Below, piece by piece: positions 1 to 5,697 of a DNA stretch of 5,697 nucleotides. Where the stretch lies: positions 1-5,697 of the forward strand of contig JAUXII010000085.1 of NCBI GenBank assembly GCA_030621075.1, given 5' to 3'. Source of the DNA: Lentimicrobiaceae bacterium (lineage in GTDB: Bacteria; Bacteroidota; Bacteroidia; Bacteroidales; JAGONC01). Both the position numbers and the translations under genes were made by a program. The notes under the pieces are model-generated. The model did no database searches. It saw only the letters and a program-made list of their open reading frames with translations, and was not told the DNA's origin. The stretch's first letter is position 1, and every line of letters starts with the position of its first letter.

Positions 1-57
1 GGTAATAATTTTTTTTAACAATTGTTATAAATACGTATAGTTCGTCTCATTTATTTA

Positions 58-65
58 TATATTTG
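58..65 (+). promoter_or_regulatory. Candidate Bacteroidota -7 promoter box for the ompH-like gene
   Basis: TATATTTG is an exact match to the Bacteroidota -7 consensus TAnnTTTG and lies 42 bases before the ATG at 108. I see no TTTG or TTG at the expected upstream distance: the nearest TTG (22-24) is 33 bases away, which is too far. Only half of the promoter is therefore supported. Transcription would start near position 71, giving a leader of about 35-40 nt. In an AT-rich region such a box can arise by chance. Confidence 0.4.
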
Positions 66-107
66 CCCCTCTTTTATTGTAACCATTTAATTATTATAAA
101 GCATATC

Positions 108-623
108 ATGAAAAAAATTGGAAAAGTATTTGTTGCTGTTGTGTTATTTTTGATGGCAGGTACATTATCAGCCCAAACTGAAGAAAAATTTGGTCATTTG
201 GATTTTGCTGAATTGTATAACGCTATGCCTGAACTTGACTCTGTTAAAATCCAGTATGAACAATATGCCAGAATTATTCAGGGGCAATTTGATGCGATGC
301 AAGCTGAATTAGAAAGTAAAGTTATGGATTATCAGACAAACCTTGAAATTATGTCTGCTATTATTAAACAAACCAAAGAGAAAGAGATCCAGGATTTACA
401 GGCACGGATGGAAGCTTTTCAGTATTCCGCACAGCAAGATATGCAGAGTAAAGAGGCTGAATTGACAACTCCTTTGATTGAAAAAGCAGAAAAAGCCGTT
501 AAAGATGTAGCAAAAGAGCATGGTTATACGTATGTCTTTAATACCACTGGAGGGTTGCTTCTTTTTGCCGACCCGGGTGATGATATCCTCGACCTTGTAA
601 AAGCTAAGCTGGGTATCCTGTAA
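108..623 (+). CDS. OmpH/Skp-family periplasmic chaperone
   Basis: This encodes a 171-residue secreted protein of the OmpH/Skp family, periplasmic holdases that carry unfolded outer-membrane proteins across the periplasm. Residues 1-22 form a typical signal peptide: MKKIGK, then a hydrophobic core, then LSA before Q23. No lipobox cysteine is present. The mature N-terminus has the family strand KFGHLDFAELYNAMPE (residues 27-42). Residues about 45-135 are charged, glutamine-rich and probably form the long coiled-coil tentacles. The C-terminus (about 139-171) returns to the beta body with YTYVFNTTGG, LLFADPGDDI and a final KLGIL. Length fits the family. An in-frame ATG exists at 63, but it would put 15 unrelated residues before the signal peptide and overlaps the candidate -7 box, so I chose 108. 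Many Bacteroidota carry tandem ompH copies next to bamA; only one is seen here. The exact client proteins are unknown. Confidence 0.88.
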   Translation: MKKIGKVFVAVVLFLMAGTLSAQTEEKFGHLDFAELYNAMPELDSVKIQYEQYARIIQGQFDAMQAELESKVMDYQTNLEIMSAIIKQTKEKEIQDLQARMEAFQYSAQQDMQSKEAELTTPLIEKAEKAVKDVAKEHGYTYVFNTTGGLLLFADPGDDILDLVKAKLGIL

Positions 624-658
624 ATATCAGGAAATTACTTTACAACAACGGATATTCA

Positions 659-2275
659 TTATTGAGAGGGAGGAGGATATGTAATGTTTATCTCTTTTTC
701 AAAGCCATTATTGATCACTTTGGGATAGTCGATTGAATAATGCAACCCCCTGCTTTCTTTTCTGTCCATTGCCATCTTAATGATCAGGTATGCATTATTT
801 ATCAAGTTACGTAATTCGCATATTTTGACCGTAACTTTTGATTTGTGATACAACTCTTCTGTTTCTCTGTAAATAATTTCAAGGCGGTCGAGCGCTCGCT
901 GTAATCTAAGGTTAGATCGAACAATGCCTACGTAATGGGTCATGATCAACTGTAATTCCTTGATAGTTTGAGTGATCAAAATCAGCTCTTCATTCATCAC
1001 CATACCCTCATCATCCCAGGCTGGGATATGCTGTTTCAGATCGACAGTTTTGAGTCGTTTTATTGAATCTATACTTGCCCGGTGTGAAAAGACCAACGAT
1101 TCAAGAAGCGAATTAGAAGCCAAACGATTTGCGCCGTGTAAGCCAGTCGAAGCGCATTCACCTGAAGCATATAAATTGTAGATAGATGTTCTTGCCCATT
1201 TATCAACTTTAATACCACCACAAGCATAATGCGCTGCGGGAACAACAGGTATCATCTCATTTGTGATATCAATACCTATACTCAAACACTTGGCATAAAT
1301 GGTAGGAAAATGATTTATTAGATCATTCTTATCAATATGACGGCAATCGAGGCACACATAATTATCCCCTGATATCTTCATCTCATTGTCAATGGCACGG
1401 GCAACAATATCTCTCGGAGCAAGACACCCTCTTTTATCGTATTTTTGCATAAATTCTTTCCCATTTATGGTTTTCAAAATGGCACCAAAACCTCGCAAAG
1501 CTTCAGTAATTAAAAAGGATGGTTTTTCTGTCGGATTGTAAAGAGCAGTAGGGTGAAACTGAATAAATTCCATTTTTTCAACAAGGCCTTTAGCTCTGTA
1601 AACCATGGCAATCCCATCACCAGTTGCAATTTCAGGGTTGGTTGTTATACTGTATACGTTTCCAACACCCCCTGAACTGATCATCGTTATCCTGGCCAGG
1701 AGAGTAAAAATATCTTTATTCTTTTTATTAAATACATATGCCCCATAACAGGTTATATCTTTTGTTTTTCTGGTTACCTTTTGTCCAAGATGGTGTTGCG
1801 TAATGATATCTATGACGAAATGATCTTCCAGGATTTCTATAGTTGGATTTTTTCTTACCTGGTTCAAAAGAGTAAGCTCAATCTCTTCTCCGGTATTATC
1901 TTTATGATGTAAGACCCTGTGCTCTGAGTGCCCCCCCTCTTTTGCCAAATCATACTGACCCGATTCTTTTTTGTCAAACTGTGCACCCCATTCAATCAGT
2001 TCTTTTATCCGATCGGTAGATTCGGTAATAGTTATTCGAACGATCTCTTCATCACTAAGTGTATCGCCAGCCACTATTGTGTCATAAATATGTTTTTCAT
2101 AAGAATCAGGTGTGTACATAACAGCTGCAACACCACCCTGTGCATACCTGGTTGCAGTTTCATCTGCCTTTGTTTTAGTTATGATACACACGCTACCAAA
2201 GCTTGCTACTTTTAATGCATAAGTTAAACCGGCAATACCTGATCCGATAACCAGAAAATCAAATTTTTTTTTCAT
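659..2275 (-). CDS. nadB: L-aspartate oxidase (NadB)
   Basis: This encodes a 538-residue FAD flavoenzyme that oxidises L-aspartate to iminoaspartate, the first step of de novo NAD synthesis; NadA then makes quinolinate. It is cytoplasmic and can pass electrons to O2 or fumarate. The Rossmann motif GSGIAG is at residues 11-16, and TRYAQGGVAAV (42-52) is the FAD loop. Catalytic-region motifs are EGGHSEHRV (113-121), QFHPTALY (239-246), LITEALRGFGA (255-265), PRDIVARAID (287-296) and PAAHYACGG (346-354). Near the FAD site is ECASTGLHGANRLASNSLLE (373-392), whose TGLHGANRLASNSL core separates NadB from succinate dehydrogenase and fumarate reductase flavoproteins. Residues H241, E258, R288 and H349 appear to correspond to the E. 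coli active-site set. The protein is full length and intact. The start is the ATG just before the Rossmann strand; no Shine-Dalgarno sequence is visible. Three bases separate it from the small upstream gene, implying co-transcription. nadA and nadC are not in this window. Confidence 0.96.
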   Translation of the reverse strand: MKKKFDFLVIGSGIAGLTYALKVASFGSVCIITKTKADETATRYAQGGVAAVMYTPDSYEKHIYDTIVAGDTLSDEEIVRITITESTDRIKELIEWGAQFDKKESGQYDLAKEGGHSEHRVLHHKDNTGEEIELTLLNQVRKNPTIEILEDHFVIDIITQHHLGQKVTRKTKDITCYGAYVFNKKNKDIFTLLARITMISSGGVGNVYSITTNPEIATGDGIAMVYRAKGLVEKMEFIQFHPTALYNPTEKPSFLITEALRGFGAILKTINGKEFMQKYDKRGCLAPRDIVARAIDNEMKISGDNYVCLDCRHIDKNDLINHFPTIYAKCLSIGIDITNEMIPVVPAAHYACGGIKVDKWARTSIYNLYASGECASTGLHGANRLASNSLLESLVFSHRASIDSIKRLKTVDLKQHIPAWDDEGMVMNEELILITQTIKELQLIMTHYVGIVRSNLRLQRALDRLEIIYRETEELYHKSKVTVKICELRNLINNAYLIIKMAMDRKESRGLHYSIDYPKVINNGFEKEINITYPPPSQ

Positions 2276-2278
2276 TTT

Positions 2279-2458
2279 CTACAGGTTTAGAAGGGTTTTT
2301 ATTGGGTCATTTCCTCCAAATATAAGTTTAACAGGATTTTCAAGCATCTCTTTTACTTTTACCAGAAATTTCATAGATTCAGAATCCTTCCTGAAGTTAG
2401 TGTATAATTCTTCAATCAAAGCCGGATCGGCATTTTGAAGATATAATAACTTATCCAT
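2279..2458 (-). CDS. Small 59-residue protein, SucA N-terminus-like, upstream of nadB
   Basis: This is an ORF of 59 codons plus TAG that ends three bases before the nadB ATG. The protein starts MDKLLYLQNADPALIEELY, then TNFRKDSES up to about residue 28. This segment resembles by eye the N-terminal helix of 2-oxoglutarate dehydrogenase E1 (SucA, Pfam 2-oxogl_dehyd_N), where Bacteroidota proteins have a similar spacing of D-K-x(3)-L-x-N-A, then I-E-x-L-Y, then D-x-x-S. In SucA a V-D-P-x-W segment and the catalytic body follow; here the chain instead runs through a lysine-rich stretch (FLVKVKEMLENPVKLIF) and GGNDPIKTLLNL to the stop. No other frame continues the SucA pattern. No signal peptide, membrane segment or cysteines are seen. 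It could be a real small protein translationally coupled to nadB, a stand-alone adaptor-like domain, or a degraded remnant. That it is a gene is likely from position; its function is unknown. Confidence 0.6.
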   Translation of the reverse strand: MDKLLYLQNADPALIEELYTNFRKDSESMKFLVKVKEMLENPVKLIFGGNDPIKTLLNL

Positions 2459-2485
2459 GAATTAGGTTAACTGATTAAATTAATG

Positions 2486-2520
2486 CAAAATTAACGAATT
2501 TATAAATAATTTTTCAGCAA
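2486..2520 (-). promoter_or_regulatory. Candidate promoter for the small gene and nadB
   Basis: Read on the minus strand, TAATTTTG (2493-2486) matches TAnnTTTG and lies 27 bases before the ATG at 2458. A TTG at 2520-2518 sits 24 bases further upstream, slightly longer than the usual gap. Because a strong terminator lies just upstream (2543-2571), the small gene and nadB need their own promoter, and this is the only good -7 match in the short gap. The surroundings are very AT-rich, so chance matches are possible. Confidence 0.45.
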
Positions 2521-2542
2521 TTGATCATGTATCTGAGTAAAC

Positions 2543-2571
2543 AAAAAAAAGTCCACATTGTTGTGGACTTT
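2543..2571 (-). terminator. Intrinsic terminator of the ferredoxin gene
   Basis: A perfect 10-bp stem, AAAGTCCACA (2548-2557) with TGTGGACTTT (2562-2571), encloses a 4-nt loop. On the minus strand the hairpin is followed directly by a run of eight T (positions 2550-2543, three of them in the stem base). That is the arrangement expected for a rho-independent terminator of the ferredoxin transcript, whose stop codon is 56 bases upstream. On the plus strand only one short T-run follows (TTTAAATAATTTT), so it should act mainly in the minus direction. It isolates the ferredoxin gene from the downstream small gene and nadB. Confidence 0.88.
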
Positions 2572-2627
2572 AAATAATTTTAATTGATTGCAATTAATAT
2601 TCCTTATCTAACTTTTTTGTGTTAGAA

Positions 2628-2795
2628 TTATTCCGGATGGATTGCTTCTACCGGGCACACGTCTGCGCATGATCCACAATCAGTGCAGATATCGGGATCT
2701 ATTACGTAGATGTCACCTTCGGAGATTGCCTCAACAGGGCATTCGTCAATGCATGTTCCACAAGCAGTACAATCATCAGTGATTTTGTAAGCCAT
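2628..2795 (-). CDS. 2[4Fe-4S] ferredoxin (clostridial type)
   Basis: This encodes a 55-residue protein with two complete cluster motifs of the form CxxCxxCxxxCP: C9, C12, C15, C19-P20 and C37, C40, C43, C47-P48. Each cysteine set is followed by VEAI, giving the internal two-fold repeat of bacterial 2[4Fe-4S] ferredoxins. It starts MAYKITDDC and ends AIHPE. Length is normal for the family and nothing is missing. It is a soluble low-potential one-electron carrier in the cytoplasm. It is transcribed divergently from korAB, whose product reduces ferredoxin and lacks its own ferredoxin-like delta subunit, so it is a good candidate for the physiological electron acceptor (inference). It should be monocistronic: a promoter is visible upstream and a strong terminator downstream. 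There is no Shine-Dalgarno sequence, as is common in Bacteroidota. Confidence 0.95.
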   Translation of the reverse strand: MAYKITDDCTACGTCIDECPVEAISEGDIYVIDPDICTDCGSCADVCPVEAIHPE

Positions 2796-2853
2796 AACTT
2801 AATAAAATTAAGGTTAATAATAAAAGTATTTGTTATTTATGTTTATTACGCTG

Positions 2854-2887
2854 CAAATATATTTTAAATATTCTTGAATAATGCAAA
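2854..2887 (-). promoter_or_regulatory. Candidate promoter of the ferredoxin gene
   Basis: On the minus strand, TTTG (2887-2884) is followed after 22 bases by TATATTTG (2861-2854), an exact match to TAnnTTTG. The spacing is within the range described for TTG/TAnnTTTG promoters of Bacteroidota, at the long end. Transcription would start near 2848, leaving a leader of about 50 nt before the ATG at 2795. It lies back to back with the korA promoter. Confidence 0.6.
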
Positions 2888-2903
2888 AAAAAAGAAAAAA
2901 AAG

Positions 2904-2936
2904 TTGAATGTATCGTTGATAAATGATATAACTTTG
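2904..2936 (+). promoter_or_regulatory. Candidate promoter of korAB
   Basis: TTG (2904-2906), then 22 bases, then TAACTTTG (2929-2936), an exact match to TAnnTTTG. The -7 box ends 24 bases before the korA ATG at 2961, so the leader would be about 20 nt. The promoter is preceded by an A-tract (2885-2902, broken by one G) that could act as an UP-like element. Its position downstream of the TTG at 2874 argues against a longer KorA N-terminus. Confidence 0.6.
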
Positions 2937-2960
2937 CCTTTGATTTTTAAATCATTAAAG

Positions 2961-4820
2961 ATGTCAACAGGAACAAAAAAGAAGACGATCAAGCTAAAAG
3001 ATGTGGTGGTTAAATTTGCCGGCGATTCGGGCGATGGGATGCAGCTAAGTGGCACTCAGTTTTCCGATACTTCTGCTTTTGTAGGTAACGACCTCTCCAC
3101 TTTCCCTGACTATCCATCTGAAATCAGGGCTCCGCAAGGAACTATGGCAGGTGTTTCAGGGTTTCAAGTACATATTGGCCATATGGAAGTAAAAACTCCC
3201 GGCGACCAGGCCGATGTTTTAGTTGCTATGAACCCCGCTGCTCTGAAAGCCAACATGAGATGGGTTAAAAGGGGAGCTACGATCATAATAGATATTGATA
3301 ATTTTGATAATAGACATTATAAAAAAGCAGGCTATATAGAAGACCCTCTTGAAGATGATTCGCTGGATGGCTATAACGTTGTAAAAGCGCCGATTAGCAC
3401 CCTGAATTTAGCAACTACCAAAGAGCTGGGATTGGATAGCAAAACGGCTGAAAAAACAAAAAATCAATTTGCTATTGGTATTTTATACTGGCTTTTTGAA
3501 AGGGACCTGAATTTTGGAGAACAATTTTTGGATGAGAAGTTTGCTTCTAAGCCCTTGTTAGCCAAAGCCAACAAACTAGTTTTAAGGGCCGGTTACGATT
3601 ACGCTGAAACAATTGAAGCCCTGAGGTCCCGGTTTATGATATTGCCAACCAAAGACCGAAAAGGTAAGTTTCGTAATTTTACGGGAAATATTGCTGTGGC
3701 CTGGGGTTTGCTGGCCGCTTCAGAACGATCGGGAAGGCCTCTTTTTCTTGGTTCATATCCTATTACACCTGCAACAGAGATCCTTCAGGAATTAGCAAAA
3801 CGAAAACACCTGGGAGTGAAAACCTTTCAGGCAGAGGATGAACTTGCCGGGATTAACTCGGCTATTGGTGCCAGTTTTGCCGGAAATTTGGCTGTAACTA
3901 CTACCTCCGGCCCGGGCCTGGCGTTGAAAAGTGAAGCTATTGGCCTGGCTGTGATTACCGAGTTACCGCTTGTTATTGTTGATGTACAAAGAGGGGGGCC
4001 TTCAACAGGGTTACCAACAAAAACTGAACAGGGCGACCTGCTTCAGGCGCTTTTTGGCAGAAACGGAGAAAGTCCGACCGTTGTTATTGCTGCCTCTACA
4101 CCAGCAGATTGCTTTAGGTATAGTTACATGGCGTCAAAAATTGCCATCGAACATATGACTCCTGTCATTTTATTAACAGATGGATACCTTGCCAATGGGT
4201 CTGAGTTGTGGAAACTGAAGAAAGTTTCATCCCTGCCACGAATAGATCCTCCTCTGGTTGAGGATAATGATTCGGATTATCAGCCATATAAAAGAAATCA
4301 CAAAAAATTAAACCGTTCTTGGGCATTACCCGGCCAAAAAGGATTACGTCACAGAATAGGTAGTCTTGAAAAAGAAGATGTTACTGGTGATGTTTCACAT
4401 GATCCACTGAACCATGAAAAAATGGTGCGTCTAAGGGAAAGGAAAGTTCAACGGGTGGCTAATTATATCCCTGAACAGAAAGTGTTCGGTGAGAAAACAG
4501 GAGATCTGCTGGTGGTTGGATGGGGTGGCACATATGGCTCCCTCTTAAGCGCTGTTCTGGAACTTCAGGAAAAAGGAAATAAGATAAGCCTTGCTCAATT
4601 TAACTATATAAAACCGTTACCGAAAAATACCAGAGAAATATTTAAAGGCTTTAAAAAGATTGTTGTTTGTGAATTGAACCTTGGACAATTTGCTTTGTAT
4701 CTTAGGGCCAGGCTCCCGGAGTTTGAATTACAACAATATAATAAAATACAAGGACTGCCATTTATGATCTCCGAGTTAAAAAGAAAGTTTAAAAAAATCC
4801 TGAAGGAGGGAAAGTCATGA
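2961..4820 (+). CDS. korA: 2-oxoacid:ferredoxin oxidoreductase, fused gamma-alpha subunit (KorA)
   Basis: This encodes a 619-residue subunit of a two-subunit 2-oxoacid:ferredoxin oxidoreductase, most likely for 2-oxoglutarate, which makes succinyl-CoA, CO2 and reduced ferredoxin, or the reverse. The gamma domain is at the N-terminus (about 14-210), with FAGDSGDGMQLSG (19-31) and YPSEIRAPQGTMAG (51-64). The alpha part follows: SYPITP (265-270), the pyrimidine-domain loop at 291-308 (AEDELAGINSAIGASFAG), TSGPG (315-319) and GGPSTGLPTKTEQGDL (345-360), then a linker with RHRIGSLEKED (463-473) and NHEKMVRLR (484-492). A C-terminal transketolase-like domain runs from about 512 to the end. The length and order are normal for the fused family. 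The same frame is open back to a TTG at 2874, but that adds a lysine-rich, promoter-overlapping segment, so the ATG at 2961 is preferred. Its stop overlaps the korB start (ATGA). Substrate (2-oxoglutarate, pyruvate or branched-chain oxoacid) cannot be fixed from sequence alone. Confidence 0.93.
   Translation: MSTGTKKKTIKLKDVVVKFAGDSGDGMQLSGTQFSDTSAFVGNDLSTFPDYPSEIRAPQGTMAGVSGFQVHIGHMEVKTPGDQADVLVAMNPAALKANMRWVKRGATIIIDIDNFDNRHYKKAGYIEDPLEDDSLDGYNVVKAPISTLNLATTKELGLDSKTAEKTKNQFAIGILYWLFERDLNFGEQFLDEKFASKPLLAKANKLVLRAGYDYAETIEALRSRFMILPTKDRKGKFRNFTGNIAVAWGLLAASERSGRPLFLGSYPITPATEILQELAKRKHLGVKTFQAEDELAGINSAIGASFAGNLAVTTTSGPGLALKSEAIGLAVITELPLVIVDVQRGGPSTGLPTKTEQGDLLQALFGRNGESPTVVIAASTPADCFRYSYMASKIAIEHMTPVILLTDGYLANGSELWKLKKVSSLPRIDPPLVEDNDSDYQPYKRNHKKLNRSWALPGQKGLRHRIGSLEKEDVTGDVSHDPLNHEKMVRLRERKVQRVANYIPEQKVFGEKTGDLLVVGWGGTYGSLLSAVLELQEKGNKISLAQFNYIKPLPKNTREIFKGFKKIVVCELNLGQFALYLRARLPEFELQQYNKIQGLPFMISELKRKFKKILKEGKS
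4803..4810 (+). promoter_or_regulatory. Strong Shine-Dalgarno site for korB
   Basis: AAGGAGGG lies six bases before the korB ATG at 4817, inside the last codons of korA (they encode KEGKS). It is close to a perfect anti-Shine-Dalgarno match. The other gene starts in this window show no comparable site. It fixes the korB start and, with the ATGA overlap, suggests translation of korB is tied to korA for a 1:1 subunit ratio. Confidence 0.8.
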
Positions 4821-5697
4821 AGCAAGAGGCGTCAACAATAATTAAAAGTGAACCGCTACTTACGCGAAAAGATTTTAAACTTGATAAACCAGTTAAATGG
4901 TGTGCAGGTTGTGGTGACTATGCTGTTTTATCAGCTGTTCAAAACGCTTTGCCAGAAATAGGTGTTAGAAAAGAGGATATTGTTTTTGTTTCAGGTATTG
5001 GATGCTCTTCCCGGTTTCCATATTATATCAATACTTTTGGGTTTCACGGCTTACATGGCAGAGGTGCAGCTGTTTCTTCCGGAGTGAAAATTGCCAATCC
5101 TGATTTGAGTGTTTGGCATATCACGGGTGATGGCGATAGCATGGCCATTGGCGGTAATCACTTTATCCACATCTTAAGACGGAACATTGATATTAATATC
5201 TTGTTGTTTAATAATAAGATTTATGGATTAACAAAGGGCCAGTTTTCCCCAACAACACCTAAGGGCAGCAAAACAAAATCATCACCAGATGGAACTATTG
5301 AACAGCCATTTATTCCCGGGGAATTAGCTATGGGTGCAGGAGGATCATTCTTTGCCAGGGTAGTTGATACAGAACCGAAACGAATGAAAGAAGTTTTTGT
5401 TTTGGCTGCGAAACATCATGGCACTTCCGTTGTTGAAATTTTACAGAATTGTGTGATCTTTAACAATAAAATTCACCAGGAAATTACCGGGAAAAATGTG
5501 AGAGATGATCATCAAATATACCTCAAGCATGGAAAACCGATGGTATTTGGTAAGGAAAAAAATAAAGGCTTGATTCTTAAGGGATATAGATTGGAGGTCG
5601 TGACTATTGGAGAGAACGGGATTACCCAAGATGATATTCTGGTGCATAATGCGTCAAGTTCTGACGATGCCCTGCATTACATGCTTGCCCGAATGAC
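4817..5697 (+). CDS. korB: 2-oxoacid:ferredoxin oxidoreductase, beta subunit (KorB), 3' end cut off
   Basis: The beta subunit binds thiamine diphosphate and one [4Fe-4S] cluster and carries out decarboxylation and electron transfer with KorA. The frame is open from the ATG at 4817 to the window edge: 293 full codons plus two bases. The family is usually somewhat over 300 residues, so only the C-terminal tail is missing. Four cysteines fit the cluster ligands: C29 and C32 in KWCAGCGD, C63 in GIGCS, and C212 in LQNCV. The TPP motif starts at GDGDS (104-108) and ends at the NN pair (132-133), followed by IYGLTKGQFSPTT (135-147), a form common in 2-oxoglutarate-type KorB. HGLHGRGAAV (77-86) is also typical. 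The start overlaps the korA stop by four bases and is preceded by a strong Shine-Dalgarno site. 2-Oxoglutarate is the likeliest substrate, by family resemblance; this is not proven. Confidence 0.94.
   Translation, partial: MKQEASTIIKSEPLLTRKDFKLDKPVKWCAGCGDYAVLSAVQNALPEIGVRKEDIVFVSGIGCSSRFPYYINTFGFHGLHGRGAAVSSGVKIANPDLSVWHITGDGDSMAIGGNHFIHILRRNIDINILLFNNKIYGLTKGQFSPTTPKGSKTKSSPDGTIEQPFIPGELAMGAGGSFFARVVDTEPKRMKEVFVLAAKHHGTSVVEILQNCVIFNNKIHQEITGKNVRDDHQIYLKHGKPMVFGKEKNKGLILKGYRLEVVTIGENGITQDDILVHNASSSDDALHYMLARM

Noticed and set aside
63..107. Upstream ATG at 63 as the start of the ompH-like gene
   Set aside because: It would put 15 residues in front of an already complete signal peptide, and the ATG itself overlaps the candidate -7 box.
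623..656. AATATC/GATATT inverted repeat as a terminator between the ompH-like gene and nadB
   Set aside because: The stem is only six A/T-rich pairs with a 22-base loop and no following T-run, so it is not a credible terminator.
972..1181. Plus-strand ORF of 69 codons inside nadB
   Set aside because: It is antisense to the conserved NadB C-terminal half and shows no recognisable motif; it is a shadow of the real coding frame.
1928..2215. Plus-strand ORF of 95 codons inside nadB
   Set aside because: It is cysteine- and phenylalanine-rich with no family features, and lies opposite the conserved NadB FAD-binding region.
659..2275. Succinate dehydrogenase or fumarate reductase flavoprotein instead of NadB
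   Set aside because: The TGLHGANRLASNSL motif, the PAAHYACGG form and the 538-residue length all point to L-aspartate oxidase, and no sdhB or sdhC neighbours are present.
2874..2960. N-terminal extension of KorA from a TTG start at 2874
   Set aside because: It would add 29 residues beginning with a run of lysines encoded by the A-tract, which matches nothing in the family, and it overlaps the candidate korA promoter at 2904-2936. The ATG at 2961 leads directly into the gamma domain.
2864..3055. Minus-strand ORF overlapping the ferredoxin-korA intergenic region and the korA start
   Set aside because: Its phenylalanine run is the complement of the A-tract, and it covers both candidate promoters and the conserved start of KorA.
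4604..4825. Minus-strand ORF across the korA/korB junction
   Set aside because: It is antisense to well-conserved KorA sequence and the korB start; no protein features are seen.
5441..5647. Minus-strand ORF inside korB
   Set aside because: It is antisense to the KorB frame, which is continuous and conserved through this stretch.

Overview
The window looks like an ordinary chromosomal stretch from a member of the Bacteroidota, probably an anaerobic or facultative Bacteroidales-type organism. The evidence is the AT-rich composition, gene starts mostly without Shine-Dalgarno sequences, several intergenic matches to the Bacteroidota promoter box TAnnTTTG, and Bacteroidota-style versions of OmpH, NadB and two-subunit KorAB. 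Genus cannot be read from the sequence.

Layout from left to right. (1) Positions 1-107 are a leader and promoter region for an OmpH/Skp-type periplasmic chaperone gene (108-623, +). (2) Converging on it, with only 35 bp between the stop codons, is nadB (659-2275, -), L-aspartate oxidase, the first enzyme of de novo NAD synthesis. (3) Three bases upstream of nadB, on the same strand, is a 59-codon gene (2279-2458, -). The first ~28 residues of its product resemble the N-terminal helix of 2-oxoglutarate dehydrogenase E1 (SucA), but no E1 body follows; this is the most unusual item here. (4) A strong intrinsic terminator (2543-2571, read on -) separates this pair from a 55-residue 2[4Fe-4S] ferredoxin gene (2628-2795, -). 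(5) Divergent from the ferredoxin is korAB: korA (2961-4820, +) encodes a fused gamma-alpha subunit of a 2-oxoacid:ferredoxin oxidoreductase, and korB (4817 to the window edge, +) encodes the TPP/[4Fe-4S] beta subunit, cut off after 293 codons.

How the genes fit together. KorAB oxidatively decarboxylates a 2-oxoacid (2-oxoglutarate is the best guess) and passes the electrons to ferredoxin. The divergent ferredoxin gene is a natural candidate for the acceptor, and the two promoters lie back to back around a shared A-tract. NadB and the OmpH-like chaperone have no evident functional tie to KorAB. The small SucA-like ORF is notable because KorAB performs the same chemistry that the SucA complex would. 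No mobile element, CRISPR array, tRNA or rRNA was seen. No gene-free stretch exceeds 300 bases; the longest is the 165 bp ferredoxin-korA intergenic region. I see no new multi-gene system, only a few details worth checking.
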